A stretch of 64,000 nt of DNA, taken from assembly GCF_000418325.1 (NCBI RefSeq), contig NC_021658.1:9686001-9750000 (forward strand), in the 5' to 3' direction. Positions within the stretch are counted from its first letter, which is position 1; each line of letters begins with the position of its first letter. The stretch comes from Sorangium cellulosum So0157-2. GTDB taxonomy: Bacteria; Myxococcota_A; Polyangia; Polyangiales; Polyangiaceae. The notes under the pieces were generated by a model. It was not told the DNA's origin. It made no database searches and saw only the letters and a program-made list of their open reading frames with translations. The position numbers and the translations under genes were made by a program. Positions 40,458 through 49,380 of this stretch are shown here, one piece after another.

Positions 40458-42149
40458 GTGGCTTTCTATCAAGATCCCCCATCACTCGGGAACCAGTACG
40501 ACGACGACCGCGTGCTGCGGTCCTACCTCGCGCGGGTGCTGCCGCGCGAGGTGGCCGCGTCGATCACGCCCTCGCTGCGGGAGATGGGCGAGCTCGCGGG
40601 CGGCCGCCTCTACCGCCTGCAGCTCGCCGACCGCGAGAACGAGCCGGAGCTCACGTCGTGGGACCCCTGGGGCAAGCGCGTCGACCGGGTCGAGGTGACG
40701 CAGCTCTGGAAGGAGGCGGCGCGCATCGCCTGCGAGCACGGGGTCGTCGCGACGGCGTACGAGCGGGCCCACGGCGCGTTCTCCCGCGTCCACCAGTTCG
40801 CGCTCGCGTACCTCTTCGACGCGTCGAGCGACGTCTACACGTGCCCGCTGGCGATGACCGACGGCGCCGCGCGGGCGCTGCTCGCGAGCGACAACCGCGC
40901 CCTCATCGACCGCGCGGTGCCCCGCCTCACGAGCCGCGACCCGGCGCGCGCCTGGACGTCGGGGCAGTGGATGACCGAGCGCACCGGCGGCTCGGACGTC
41001 GGGCGGAGCGAGACGGCGGCGCGGCCCGGGCCGGACGGGGCGTACCGGCTGTACGGGACGAAGTGGTTCGCCTCGGCGGCCACGTCCGAGATGGCGCTCG
41101 CGCTCGCGCGCCCCGAGGGCAACCCGGAGGGCAGCCGCGGGCTCGCGCTGTTCTACGTCGAGCTCGCGGGCGAGGAGGGGCGCCGCGAGGGCGTGCTGCT
41201 CAACCGGCTGAAGGACAAGCTCGGCACCCGCAAGGTCCCCACCGCCGAGATCACCCTCGACGGCGTCCTCGCGGCGCCGGTCGCGGGCCTCACGAACGGC
41301 GTCCGGGCGATCGCGCCGATGCTGAACGTCACGCGAACCTGGAACGCGATCGCCGCCGTCGCGGGGATGCGCCGGGGGCTGGCGCTGGCGCGCTCCTACG
41401 CCCAGCGCCGCGCCCTGTTCGGCGCGACGCTGGCGGAGAAGCCGCTGCACATGGACACGCTCGCCGAGCTCCAGGCCGAGTTCGAGGGCGCCTTCCACCT
41501 GACCTTCCGCGCCATCGAGCTGCTCGGGCGCGAGGAGACCGGGTCGCTCACCGAGTCGGAGGCGAAGCTCCTGCGGCTGATGATCCCGATCGCGAAGCTC
41601 ACGACCGCGAAGCAGGCGGTGTCGGTGCTGAGCGAGGTGCTCGAGGCGTTCGGGGGGGCGGGCTACATCGAGGACACGGGGCTGCCGCGCCTCCTGCGCG
41701 ACGCGCAGGTCCTGCCGATCTGGGAGGGCACGACGAACGTGCTCGCCCTCGACGCGCTGCGGGTGATCCTGAAGGACGGCTCGCTCGACATCCTCGCGGC
41801 CGAGGTGGCGCGCCTCCTCACGGGCGTGGTCGAGCCGAAGCTCGCCGAGGCCGAGACGGCGGCGTCGCGCGCGGTGTCCCACGCCCGCGCGTGGATCAAG
41901 GAGATGGCCGCCACCGACCGCCCCGGCCTCGAGGCGGGCGCCCGCCGGGTCGCGATCACCCTCGGCCGGGCGCTCTCGCTCGCGCTGCTCGTGCGGCACG
42001 CGGCGTGGGCCATGGACCGCGAGCGGAGCCGGGCCGCGCTGGCCGCCGCCATCCAGTTCGAGCGCAACGGGGTCGACTGCATCCGCGACCACGACCCCGA
42101 CACCGTCGAGGCGCTCGCCGAGACGACGCGGCAGAAGCCCGCCACCTGA
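40458..42149 (+). CDS. Acyl-CoA dehydrogenase, AidB-like
   Basis: The 563-residue flavoprotein has the acyl-CoA dehydrogenase core: WMTERTGGSDVG (FAD loop), GTKWFASAATSEMALALA, MRRGLALARSYAQRRALFG, and LPIWEGTTNVLALDALRV near residue 430, where Glu of WEGT would be the base. N-terminal DPWGKRVDRV and total length fit the AidB/ACAD11 branch better than short-chain enzymes. AidB members act in adaptive responses or as isovaleryl-CoA dehydrogenases. The start is GTG 40458 after CCAGGAG. It is divergent from the sulfur operon. Confidence 0.92.
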   Translation: MAFYQDPPSLGNQYDDDRVLRSYLARVLPREVAASITPSLREMGELAGGRLYRLQLADRENEPELTSWDPWGKRVDRVEVTQLWKEAARIACEHGVVATAYERAHGAFSRVHQFALAYLFDASSDVYTCPLAMTDGAARALLASDNRALIDRAVPRLTSRDPARAWTSGQWMTERTGGSDVGRSETAARPGPDGAYRLYGTKWFASAATSEMALALARPEGNPEGSRGLALFYVELAGEEGRREGVLLNRLKDKLGTRKVPTAEITLDGVLAAPVAGLTNGVRAIAPMLNVTRTWNAIAAVAGMRRGLALARSYAQRRALFGATLAEKPLHMDTLAELQAEFEGAFHLTFRAIELLGREETGSLTESEAKLLRLMIPIAKLTTAKQAVSVLSEVLEAFGGAGYIEDTGLPRLLRDAQVLPIWEGTTNVLALDALRVILKDGSLDILAAEVARLLTGVVEPKLAEAETAASRAVSHARAWIKEMAATDRPGLEAGARRVAITLGRALSLALLVRHAAWAMDRERSRAALAAAIQFERNGVDCIRDHDPDTVEALAETTRQKPAT

Positions 42150-42643
42150 ACAAACGGCACCCCACACGGACCTGAACAGCGCCCGCCCACCCCCCGGGCG
42201 CTGTAGGCCGACCACGGCCGCCGTTCCGCCCCGACTCGCGAGCCTGCGACGATTTTTCCGTCGGCTTCCTGCGTTCTGAGCACGCAGAATTAACGTGCAT
42301 TTTCGGAGTGTTGCGAACGACGCGACGTCGCGGGAGGCGGACGACTTTTGTCCTACCGGCGCGCAAAGGCACTAGACGGAACTACCTGAACGGGCATACA
42401 GTAATCCGTAGCTGCGGCGCTGAACGCGTGCCCGACGGGGGCGGCGTGCGGGCGGTCCTGGCCCTCGGGGCGGGGGCCGCGCGCGCGGCGTCCCCGGTGG
42501 GGTGAGATCCGCCTGCGCGCGCCGGCACTGGCGCGCGCGAGGGACTTCGTCCGCCTCACGGACGGATCGGGCTCGCGTAGCCCCGGGCACGCGCGCGGCG
42601 CGCGGTGCTGGAGAGCGCACACGACGAGCTGCGAAGAGGCGAG
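42150..42643. other. Intergenic region with terminator hairpin
   Basis: This 494-base gap has no convincing gene. A hairpin at 42177-42203 closes the acyl-CoA dehydrogenase unit. A less GC-rich patch at about 42262-42320 (GCACGCAGAATTAACGTGCA) includes the inverted repeat CTGCGT/ACGCAG and could hold the promoter of the HTH gene. Confidence 0.45.
42177..42203 (+). terminator. Hairpin after the acyl-CoA dehydrogenase gene
   Basis: CAGCGCCCG (42177-42185) pairs perfectly with CGGGCGCTG (42195-42203) across a 9-base loop. It lies 28 bases after the stop. No T run follows. Confidence 0.6.
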
Positions 42644-43450
42644 ATGAAGACGCAATACACGCTGCTGTCCGGCGAGACGGTCGAGTTCGCGACGCCGGTC
42701 GGCGAGCTCGGCACCTTCCTGTGCCGGGTGCTGGCGGCGGCCCGGGATCCCGCGGTGTCCGAGGCCGACCTGACCGATCTCGTCCTCGGTCCGGAGAACC
42801 CGCTGCTCGACAAGACGGCCGTCGCGGGGCGGAGCGTCGCGACGGCGGACGTGTACCGCGATCCGGCGTTCCACGTGATGCTCGACTGCTTGGCGCGCAA
42901 GCGGCTGCCGCCCGAGTCGGCGGTGGCCACGCCGCGGACGCGCTACACGATGACGGTGCCGGAGGCCGCGCAGCAGCTCGGCATCTCCGAGAGCGCGGTG
43001 CGCCAGGCGATCTACGCGGGGCGGCTGCGCGCGAACAAGGAGGGCGGCACCTACTACCTCGATCCGCACTCGGTCGCGAGCTACCGGGTGAGCAAGCGCG
43101 GGCCGCGCCGGCAGGACCAGGACGCGAAGGGGCCGCCCGGCGGCCCGCTCGACGCGCGCATCGGCTCGGGCCCGGACGCGAGCTTCCGGGTGAAGCACAG
43201 CCGCGACGACTTCGAGCTGACGGAGAAGCGCGGCCCGGAGTGGACGGGGATGATCCCGAGCGGGTGGCGGCGGATCGCCGTCCTCGGCACGTCGCGGGAC
43301 CTCTCGCGGTACTGGGAGATCGAGCCGGCCGAGGGCGAGAGCGTGCTGCACTTCGAGGGGTTCTACCTCCGCGGGGGCTTCCGCATCGTCGAGACCGTGA
43401 GCAGCACGCAGCGGGCCGTGGCGGCGTTCAAGGCGTTCCAGCCGCGGTGA
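42644..43450 (+). CDS. Excisionase-family HTH DNA-binding protein
   Basis: The 268-residue protein has a central MerR/excisionase-type helix-turn-helix (about residues 100-150): YTMTVPEAAQQLGISESAVRQAIYAGRLRANKEGGTYYLDPHSVASY. The N-terminal 95 residues and the C-terminal ~110 (GSGPDASFRVKHSRDDFEL, FEGFYLRGGFRIVETV) match nothing I recognise. ATG 42644 follows GAAGAGGC. There is no integrase or other phage gene nearby, so it is probably a chromosomal regulator rather than an excisionase. Confidence 0.75.
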   Translation: MKTQYTLLSGETVEFATPVGELGTFLCRVLAAARDPAVSEADLTDLVLGPENPLLDKTAVAGRSVATADVYRDPAFHVMLDCLARKRLPPESAVATPRTRYTMTVPEAAQQLGISESAVRQAIYAGRLRANKEGGTYYLDPHSVASYRVSKRGPRRQDQDAKGPPGGPLDARIGSGPDASFRVKHSRDDFELTEKRGPEWTGMIPSGWRRIAVLGTSRDLSRYWEIEPAEGESVLHFEGFYLRGGFRIVETVSSTQRAVAAFKAFQPR

Positions 43451-43498
43451 GCGCGGGCCGCGGGGCCGCGCGGCGCCCGCGCGGCGCCCGCGCGATCC

Positions 43499-45442
43499 TC
43501 AGAAGCGGGCCTGGGCGCTGACGCCGCCGCCGACGAAGTCGGGGTTCACGAACGTGCGCAGCGCGAACGTGCCCTCGGAGGGGTCGCGCTCCATGAAGGT
43601 GCCGTTGTTGTCGCGCACGTACTGGACCCACGCGACCGCGGAGAGGATCCGGCTGATGTCCCACTTGAGGCTGACGCGGGCCTGGAAGATGGGCACGGCG
43701 GACCGGTCGTAGGGGAGGATGGAGAGGTTGCCCTGCTCGCGCACGACCACGGTGCGCGCGATCGGCGCGCTGTAGAGGTCGAACGACGTCGTCTTGAAGG
43801 TGGCGGGGAGCTGGAGGCCCGCGCCGATGCCGGGGGTGAGCCGCGCCGGTGCGATGTAGTAGTCGGCCGCCAGGGCGAAGAACAGCTCGTCCCCCGTCGA
43901 GGCGCCGCGGGTCTCCGGGATGCTCTGGAACGGGATGAAGCTCGGCTGGTTGCGCAGCACGAACGGCAGATCGCGGTAGATGCCGGTGACGCTCGCGCGC
44001 GCGTACCCCGACTTGAGGACCGCCTGGAGGGCGCCGGCGCGGGCCGCCTGGCGGGTGGTCGCGCCCGCGGACTCGAAGTCCTTGAGGTTCTGGTAGAGGT
44101 TCGACGCCTCGAGGCTCACGGCCCAGGTGGTCTTGCCCGGCGTGTAGGCCTCGGGCTTGAAGATGACCTGCGGGCGGTCCGGGTCGTTGCGGTAGAGCAG
44201 GAAGTCGACCGACTGCGGGATGGGCTCGCCCTTCGTGTGCGCGACGACGCGGGCCGAGGCGCCGTACGTGTAGACCGGCTCGCCCGCGACGTCGGGCCAG
44301 TCGAACCTGCCCTGCTGGAAGTAGCCGGCGCCGAGGTCGGCGTGCACGTAGGGGTGGAGATCGACGCCGCCGCCGGCGAGGAAGCCGTAGTTCGTCTGCG
44401 CGATGCTGACCCGCTCGACCTCGCTCGTTCCGGGGGTGAGCACCTGCTGCGTCTGGGTCAGGCTCGCGACCTTGAACCCGGCGAAGACGCTGAACCGCTC
44501 GGCGTCGAACTGCACCTTCGCGCCGGGCGCGGTGCCGATGATGCGCGGGAAGATCGATTGGTTGATCGACGCGTTCGTGCCGCCCCACGAGATGTCGTAG
44601 AGGTAGCCGAGGCGGAACCGGTCGGTGTCGAGGGGCCAGAGCGTGACGCCGAGCCCGGTCTTGCCGTCGGGCTTGCCGTCCGTGTGATAGAAGGCGCGGA
44701 TGAACGAGCCTGCGTCGTAGAGCGCCTGATTGACGTTGTTGCTGTTCCTGGACAGCGAGGCGAGGTCGATGCGGAGGACGAGCGAAGCCTCGGTGTCCAG
44801 CCCCTCGATGAACCCCGGCATCTTCTTGTAGAGCGCGAGGTGCGTCAGGTTCTCGCGCCCGCTGAAGCGGGAGTTGAGGTTGTCGAAGAAGAGCCGGTAT
44901 TGCTTGCGATCGCCGATGCTCACGTTCGGCGAGATCGGCTGCGCCTGGCCTGTGTCGTGGAGCACGTCATCGTCGCCGAACGTCCAGGTGAGGCGCGTGT
45001 CCATGGCGTCGCCGACCCGGACCGGCGGCGCCTCGGCCGGGATCGTCACGCGGGGCTCGATCCGCGGCAGCGCGGTCGCGGCCCCGGCCTCGGCCGCCGG
45101 CGGCAGGGCGCCGGGGGCCGGGAGGGCGGCGGCGGGCAGCGCCGCGGCGGCGGGCGGCGCCGCGGCTGCGGGCGGCGCCGCGGCGGCGGGCGGCGGCGCC
45201 GCGGGCTCCGGGCCCAGCGCGCCGGGGGTCTGGACCGGCGCGGCGGGCCCGGGGGTCGGCGCGGGGGGGATGTCGGCCGGCGGCGCGGGCGCCGCCGCGG
45301 GCGCGTCGGGGGTCTGGGCCGGCGCGGCGGGCGCCGGCGGGGCCTGACCGGGGGCCGGCTGGGGCTGGCCCAGCGCCGGCGGGGCGAGGGTGAGCAGCAG
45401 GGCCGCGGAAACGGCGGGGGCGAGGAGCGCGCTTCGGTGCAT
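43499..45442 (-). CDS. Outer-membrane beta-barrel protein with Ala/Pro-rich linker
   Basis: The 647-residue protein has a signal peptide (LLAPAVSAALLLTLAPPALG), about 130 residues of Ala/Pro linker, and a C-terminal region of alternating beta strands (LTWTFGDDDVLHDTG, YRLFFDNLNSRFSGRENLTH, RFRLGYLYDISWGG, YVHADLGAGYFQQGRF). It ends in Phe, as barrel proteins do. No porin family can be named. ATG 45442 begins the signal peptide. The following lipoprotein and nucleotidase lie upstream on the same strand, so the three may form an operon. Confidence 0.82.
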   Translation of the reverse strand: MHRSALLAPAVSAALLLTLAPPALGQPQPAPGQAPPAPAAPAQTPDAPAAAPAPPADIPPAPTPGPAAPVQTPGALGPEPAAPPPAAAAPPAAAAPPAAAALPAAALPAPGALPPAAEAGAATALPRIEPRVTIPAEAPPVRVGDAMDTRLTWTFGDDDVLHDTGQAQPISPNVSIGDRKQYRLFFDNLNSRFSGRENLTHLALYKKMPGFIEGLDTEASLVLRIDLASLSRNSNNVNQALYDAGSFIRAFYHTDGKPDGKTGLGVTLWPLDTDRFRLGYLYDISWGGTNASINQSIFPRIIGTAPGAKVQFDAERFSVFAGFKVASLTQTQQVLTPGTSEVERVSIAQTNYGFLAGGGVDLHPYVHADLGAGYFQQGRFDWPDVAGEPVYTYGASARVVAHTKGEPIPQSVDFLLYRNDPDRPQVIFKPEAYTPGKTTWAVSLEASNLYQNLKDFESAGATTRQAARAGALQAVLKSGYARASVTGIYRDLPFVLRNQPSFIPFQSIPETRGASTGDELFFALAADYYIAPARLTPGIGAGLQLPATFKTTSFDLYSAPIARTVVVREQGNLSILPYDRSAVPIFQARVSLKWDISRILSAVAWVQYVRDNNGTFMERDPSEGTFALRTFVNPDFVGGGVSAQARF

Positions 45443-45513
45443 GGCGGGCGGTGGGCTTCCTTGGGGCCTGGGGGATCCGAGGGCGCGGCGCGGCCGCGAG
45501 GGGGAGGCGGCGG

Positions 45514-46980
45514 CTAGTTGGTCTCCGCGTCGTTGTCGTTGAGGCTGCGCAGCCGCACGCAGGCCTCCGTCGAGGGCTTCGCGGCCGGCGCGCAGCCGGG
45601 CGCCTCGCAGACGAGATCGTCCGGGCAGCGGGCCTCGATCGTCCAGTTCAGCGAGCCGCCCGAGAAGTTCCGCAGCGTGCCCGTCACCGCCTCGAGCGCG
45701 CGGCCCCGGTGGGACGTCGGATCGAAGGCGCTCACCGTGCCCGTCTGGATCTGGATCATGCTCGACCCGTCCGTGACCTTGTAGTTGCCGCGCGCGGAGT
45801 AGCTCGTCCACTCGCTGCACTCGGGGTTCGCGGAGCATTGCCTCGCGCACGCCCCCTCGGCCCGACTCTCGAAATCGACCTGGCCGTCGCCGTTGAGATC
45901 GCAGCTCGACTCCTCCGGGGTGAAGGCGTACTTGCTCGGGTCGGAGGTGCTCTTCTTCGCAGGGTTGGGGCCGAAATTCTTGCTGATGTGGACGCCCTCG
46001 ACGCGCACGAGCCCGCTCTCGAGGCGCTCCATGGCCGAGGCGTCGGCGATCGTCCGCGCGTCGAGGACCGCGGGCTCCGGGACCGGGCACGGCTCCCCCT
46101 CGTGGAACGGCGCGATCTCGTAGGACGGGAACGAGAGCTCGGTGAAGCCGAAGAACTCGTTCACGGTGCCGGCGAGGTACTGGAGCCGATCGCACACACG
46201 CATGTTGGCGGGGGTGTTGAAGTTGTACGCGAAGAGGTGGTTGTACCCGCCGTCCTGGCCGCTCAGATCGGTGACGTAGAAGCCGTCGCTCGCGACGCGC
46301 GTGACGACGACCTCCTGGGGCGCGGCGGTGTCGATCTGGATCCCCTCGAACGCGTAGGGCGTCGCCGAGCCGCCCCCCTGGACGTCGACGACGCGCGGCA
46401 GGGCGTAGGCGACGGGCTTCGACGCGCCGGCGCTGAAGGTGCCGCCCTCCTCGGTCTCGTCGTCGGCGAACGCGCACCCGGGGTCGGCGGGGAAGTCGAT
46501 CAGCACGTCGCCCGGCGCGTCGTCGTTCTCGCCGTTGGCGCACGCGGGCCGGCCGCCCCGGGGCGCGGGCGCGTAGCCGACGTCCTCGGCCCAGAGCCGG
46601 GCGGGCCCGTAGACGGCCGTCACGTGGACCACGCCGGTCGCGACGCCGCCGCGGAGGCGGACGTTGCGGCCGACCGCGAGGTCCGCCTCGTCGGCCTCGA
46701 CGTCGACCACGGCCCCGGGCTCGACGCTGAGCCGGACCATGCCGTCGAACGGCGCCCGGCGACCGGCGGGGTCGCGCGCCTCGATCCGGAACGACCAGGC
46801 GTCCACCGTGTCGCCGCGGTTGGCCGGGAGGGGCGCCTCGGCGGAGGGCGGCGCCTCCCCGTTCACCTCCACGATCTGGACCCAGAAGCTCGAGACGCCC
46901 CGCGGCGGGCCGGCGTCGCTGCCGCACCCGGCGAGCGCGGCGCCGAGGAGGGCCGCCTGGAGCCGCGCCCGCGGCGTCAC
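45514..46980 (-). CDS. Lipoprotein, family unknown, cotranslated with the nucleotidase
   Basis: The 488-residue lipoprotein has a short signal ending LAGC. An Ig-like region (VVDVEADEADLAVG, GVVHVTAVYG) is followed by VVTRVASDGFYVTDLSGQDGG, an OB-fold-type segment like those in secreted nuclease partners, and a Cys-rich part (DGQVDFESRAEGACARQC). Start GTG 46980 overlaps the nucleotidase TGA (GTGA), so it is translated from the same mRNA. The pairing suggests a surface nucleotide- or DNA-scavenging complex, which is inference. Confidence 0.75.
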   Translation of the reverse strand: MTPRARLQAALLGAALAGCGSDAGPPRGVSSFWVQIVEVNGEAPPSAEAPLPANRGDTVDAWSFRIEARDPAGRRAPFDGMVRLSVEPGAVVDVEADEADLAVGRNVRLRGGVATGVVHVTAVYGPARLWAEDVGYAPAPRGGRPACANGENDDAPGDVLIDFPADPGCAFADDETEEGGTFSAGASKPVAYALPRVVDVQGGGSATPYAFEGIQIDTAAPQEVVVTRVASDGFYVTDLSGQDGGYNHLFAYNFNTPANMRVCDRLQYLAGTVNEFFGFTELSFPSYEIAPFHEGEPCPVPEPAVLDARTIADASAMERLESGLVRVEGVHISKNFGPNPAKKSTSDPSKYAFTPEESSCDLNGDGQVDFESRAEGACARQCSANPECSEWTSYSARGNYKVTDGSSMIQIQTGTVSAFDPTSHRGRALEAVTGTLRNFSGGSLNWTIEARCPDDLVCEAPGCAPAAKPSTEACVRLRSLNDNDAETN

Positions 46981-49259
46981 TGGCCCACCATCCGCAGGCG
47001 GCCGTCGGAGAAATTGCCGAGCTGCCGGTCGACGCACGCGAGGTACTTGCACTGCTCGCCGGCGGCGCTGCACGGGGCGAGCGCGCTCTCGCACTGCTGC
47101 CGCACCTCCTGGGTCGGCGCCCTGGCGCAGACGTCGCGCTGGTAGGCGGCGACGTCGTCGCGGCAGCGCGCGAGCACGCACGCGCCCTCGGCGCACGGCG
47201 CGCCGCCGGTCTTGCACACCGGGCCCTCGACGACCGACTCGGGGCACGCGCAGACGTAGCCCTCGCCCACGCCGGCGCAGTCGGCGTCCCGCTGGCACGA
47301 CGCGAGCTCGCCGCGGTCGTCCGCGCCGCACGGGCGGCCGGCGCGGATGTAGTCGATGAGCGCGTCGCGCTGCTGCACCTGGGTGTCGAACTGGGTCGTG
47401 TTGCGCTGGAGCACGCGGAACCCGCTGCCGCCCTGGGCGAGGTAGTTCGACGTCGCGAGCTCGTAGGTGGCGATCGGGTCGATCGGCTGCCAGCACCGGT
47501 TCGCCTCGACGTCGCAGCTGCCCGTGAGGCCGCCCGGGCAGTCGGCGTCGCCGTTCGGGCACGCGATCGGCGGGTCGTGGGCGCCGATGTAGACGTGGGT
47601 CGCGACGCCGGGCGCGGCGCCCTCGGAGGCGCGCGCGGCGCAGTCGATGACGACCCGCGCGCCCGCGATCTGCGCCTGCGACACGCACCCGCGGCCGCTC
47701 GAGCGGCGCGCCACGAAGTCGAACAGGTCCTGCACCTCGAGGCCGGAGAGCTGCATCTTCGAGATCGAGTTGTCGAAGGGGAAGATGTTGAACATCTGCT
47801 CGACCGTCACCGGGCCGGGCACGAGGTCGGCGCGGATGCCCGTCGTGTTGGTGAGGGCGAAGTCGGTCTGGATGCCGAGGCGCAGCCACATCGCCGCGGC
47901 GATCAGGTTGCCGAGCGGCGAGTCGCCGCCGCTCGTGGAGACGCGGCGCGAGCCGTCGAGCGCGTAGCCGACCAGGAGATCGAGGTTCGCGAGGGCGTCG
48001 AGCCCCTGCGCGTACGGCTCGAGCACCGAGGCGACGATCGGGTCCGCCGGCACGCCCTCGGTCACCGGGAAGAGCTCGTACCGGTTCGAGAGCACCTCGT
48101 AGCCGTTCAGCGGGTCGTAGTCGGCGCCGAGCTCCGAGGGATCCTTGGACAGCACGAGGTCGAGGCGCCCGACGAACTTCGCGAACGCGCCGGAGTGCGC
48201 GAGGACCACGTCGCGCGGCGTGCAGTAGCGCCGGCGCTTCTCGCCCGCCTCGGGGGAGCGCTCGTCGTTCAGGAGGATGTAGTGGCGCTGCTCCGCCTCG
48301 TCGTAGTACCGCGAGCAGTCGCGGACGCGCTTCGGCGGCTGGAGCACGATGTGGTTGTGCCCGCCGAGGACGACGTCGATGCCCGTCGTGGTCTCGATCA
48401 TCCGCTCGTCGACGTCGAGCCCGAGGTGGGTGACGAAGACGACGACGTCCACCGTGGGGCGGAGCAGATCGACGTAGAACTGCGCGACCTCGGTGGTGTT
48501 CAGCGGCGTGATGCCGAGCCGGTTCGGCGCCTCGAAGATCGAGGTCAGGCTGGAGAGGTTGCCCATCCCGATGACGCCCACGCGCAGGCCCTCGAGGTCG
48601 AAGACCGTGAACGGCTGCAGGATCGCGCCGAGCGGCGAGGCGCCGGGCTGGGCGGGGTCCTCGAGGAGGTAGTTCGCCGCGAGGATGGGGAAGCCCGCGT
48701 TCTGCTGGAGCTGCACGCCGAGGTTCAGCGCGCCGCGATCGAACTCGTGGTTGGCGACGATCATCGCGTCGACGCCCATCGCGCCGAGGGTGCGGATCTC
48801 CGCCTCGCCCGAGTAGAAGTTGAAGATCGGCGCCCCCTGGAAGCAGTCGCCGCCGTCGAGGTGCAGCACGCGCGACGAGCGCGCGCGCTCGCGGCCGATG
48901 ATATGGGACATGCGCGCGGCGCCGCCGACGTTGGCGATGGAGGTCGCCTCGCCGAGGCCGAGGCCCGCGTCGACCTGGCCGAGCTGCAGGTTGTACGGGA
49001 AGAGCCGCGAGTGGATGTCCGACGTGTGGAGCAGGGTCAGGTGCGCCTGGCCCACGAGCCGCGTGGGCGGCTGCTCCTGCTCGCAGCCCGCCGCGCACAG
49101 GCCGAGCGCCGCCGCGCCGGCGGCCAGCGCGCGCGTGACGCGCGACGCGGCCGGCGCCGCGGGCGAGCGCGCCGCCGCGCCGCGCGCCGGTGAGAGGGGA
49201 GCCTCGGAGGGCCGCGTCGTCGCCCCCGGCGCCGCGCCCATGGCTTTACGGGACTTCAT
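46977..49259 (-). CDS. UshA-like 5'-nucleotidase / metallophosphatase lipoprotein
   Basis: The 760-residue protein has a lipobox (LGLCAAGC), a calcineurin-type metallophosphatase domain (LLHTSDIHSRLFP, HLDGGDCFQG, IVANHEFDRG, FVTHLGLDVDE, VLGGHNHIV) and a C-terminal 5'-nucleotidase domain (GGDSPLGNLIAAAMW, NTTGIRADLVPG). The last ~150 residues add Cys-rich repeats (CAGVGEGYVCACPE, CKYLACVDRQ) absent from E. coli UshA. Metal ligands are complete. It should hydrolyse extracellular nucleotides or UDP-sugars at the outer membrane. ATG 49259 gives a long Ala/Arg lead; a later start may be used. Confidence 0.9.
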   Translation of the reverse strand: MKSRKAMGAAPGATTRPSEAPLSPARGAAARSPAAPAASRVTRALAAGAAALGLCAAGCEQEQPPTRLVGQAHLTLLHTSDIHSRLFPYNLQLGQVDAGLGLGEATSIANVGGAARMSHIIGRERARSSRVLHLDGGDCFQGAPIFNFYSGEAEIRTLGAMGVDAMIVANHEFDRGALNLGVQLQQNAGFPILAANYLLEDPAQPGASPLGAILQPFTVFDLEGLRVGVIGMGNLSSLTSIFEAPNRLGITPLNTTEVAQFYVDLLRPTVDVVVFVTHLGLDVDERMIETTTGIDVVLGGHNHIVLQPPKRVRDCSRYYDEAEQRHYILLNDERSPEAGEKRRRYCTPRDVVLAHSGAFAKFVGRLDLVLSKDPSELGADYDPLNGYEVLSNRYELFPVTEGVPADPIVASVLEPYAQGLDALANLDLLVGYALDGSRRVSTSGGDSPLGNLIAAAMWLRLGIQTDFALTNTTGIRADLVPGPVTVEQMFNIFPFDNSISKMQLSGLEVQDLFDFVARRSSGRGCVSQAQIAGARVVIDCAARASEGAAPGVATHVYIGAHDPPIACPNGDADCPGGLTGSCDVEANRCWQPIDPIATYELATSNYLAQGGSGFRVLQRNTTQFDTQVQQRDALIDYIRAGRPCGADDRGELASCQRDADCAGVGEGYVCACPESVVEGPVCKTGGAPCAEGACVLARCRDDVAAYQRDVCARAPTQEVRQQCESALAPCSAAGEQCKYLACVDRQLGNFSDGRLRMVGQ

Positions 49260-49380
49260 GAAGCGGCTTCACGCTAGGAAGCCCTCCCCGCGAGCTCAAG
49301 CGAAAAGGAGGTGAAGACGGCGAGGCCGTCGACCTGCGACGCGGGTCACCGCGCGCCGCGCCCTCCCGAGCGCAGGCCGG

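Noticed and set aside
42308..42505. Small ORF in the gap after the acyl-CoA dehydrogenase
   Set aside because: It has no ribosome site and an Arg/Ala composition typical of chance frames here.
42644..43450. Excisionase-like HTH as a sign of a prophage or integrative element
   Set aside because: No integrase, tRNA, att-like repeats or phage genes are found around it, and composition matches the neighbours.
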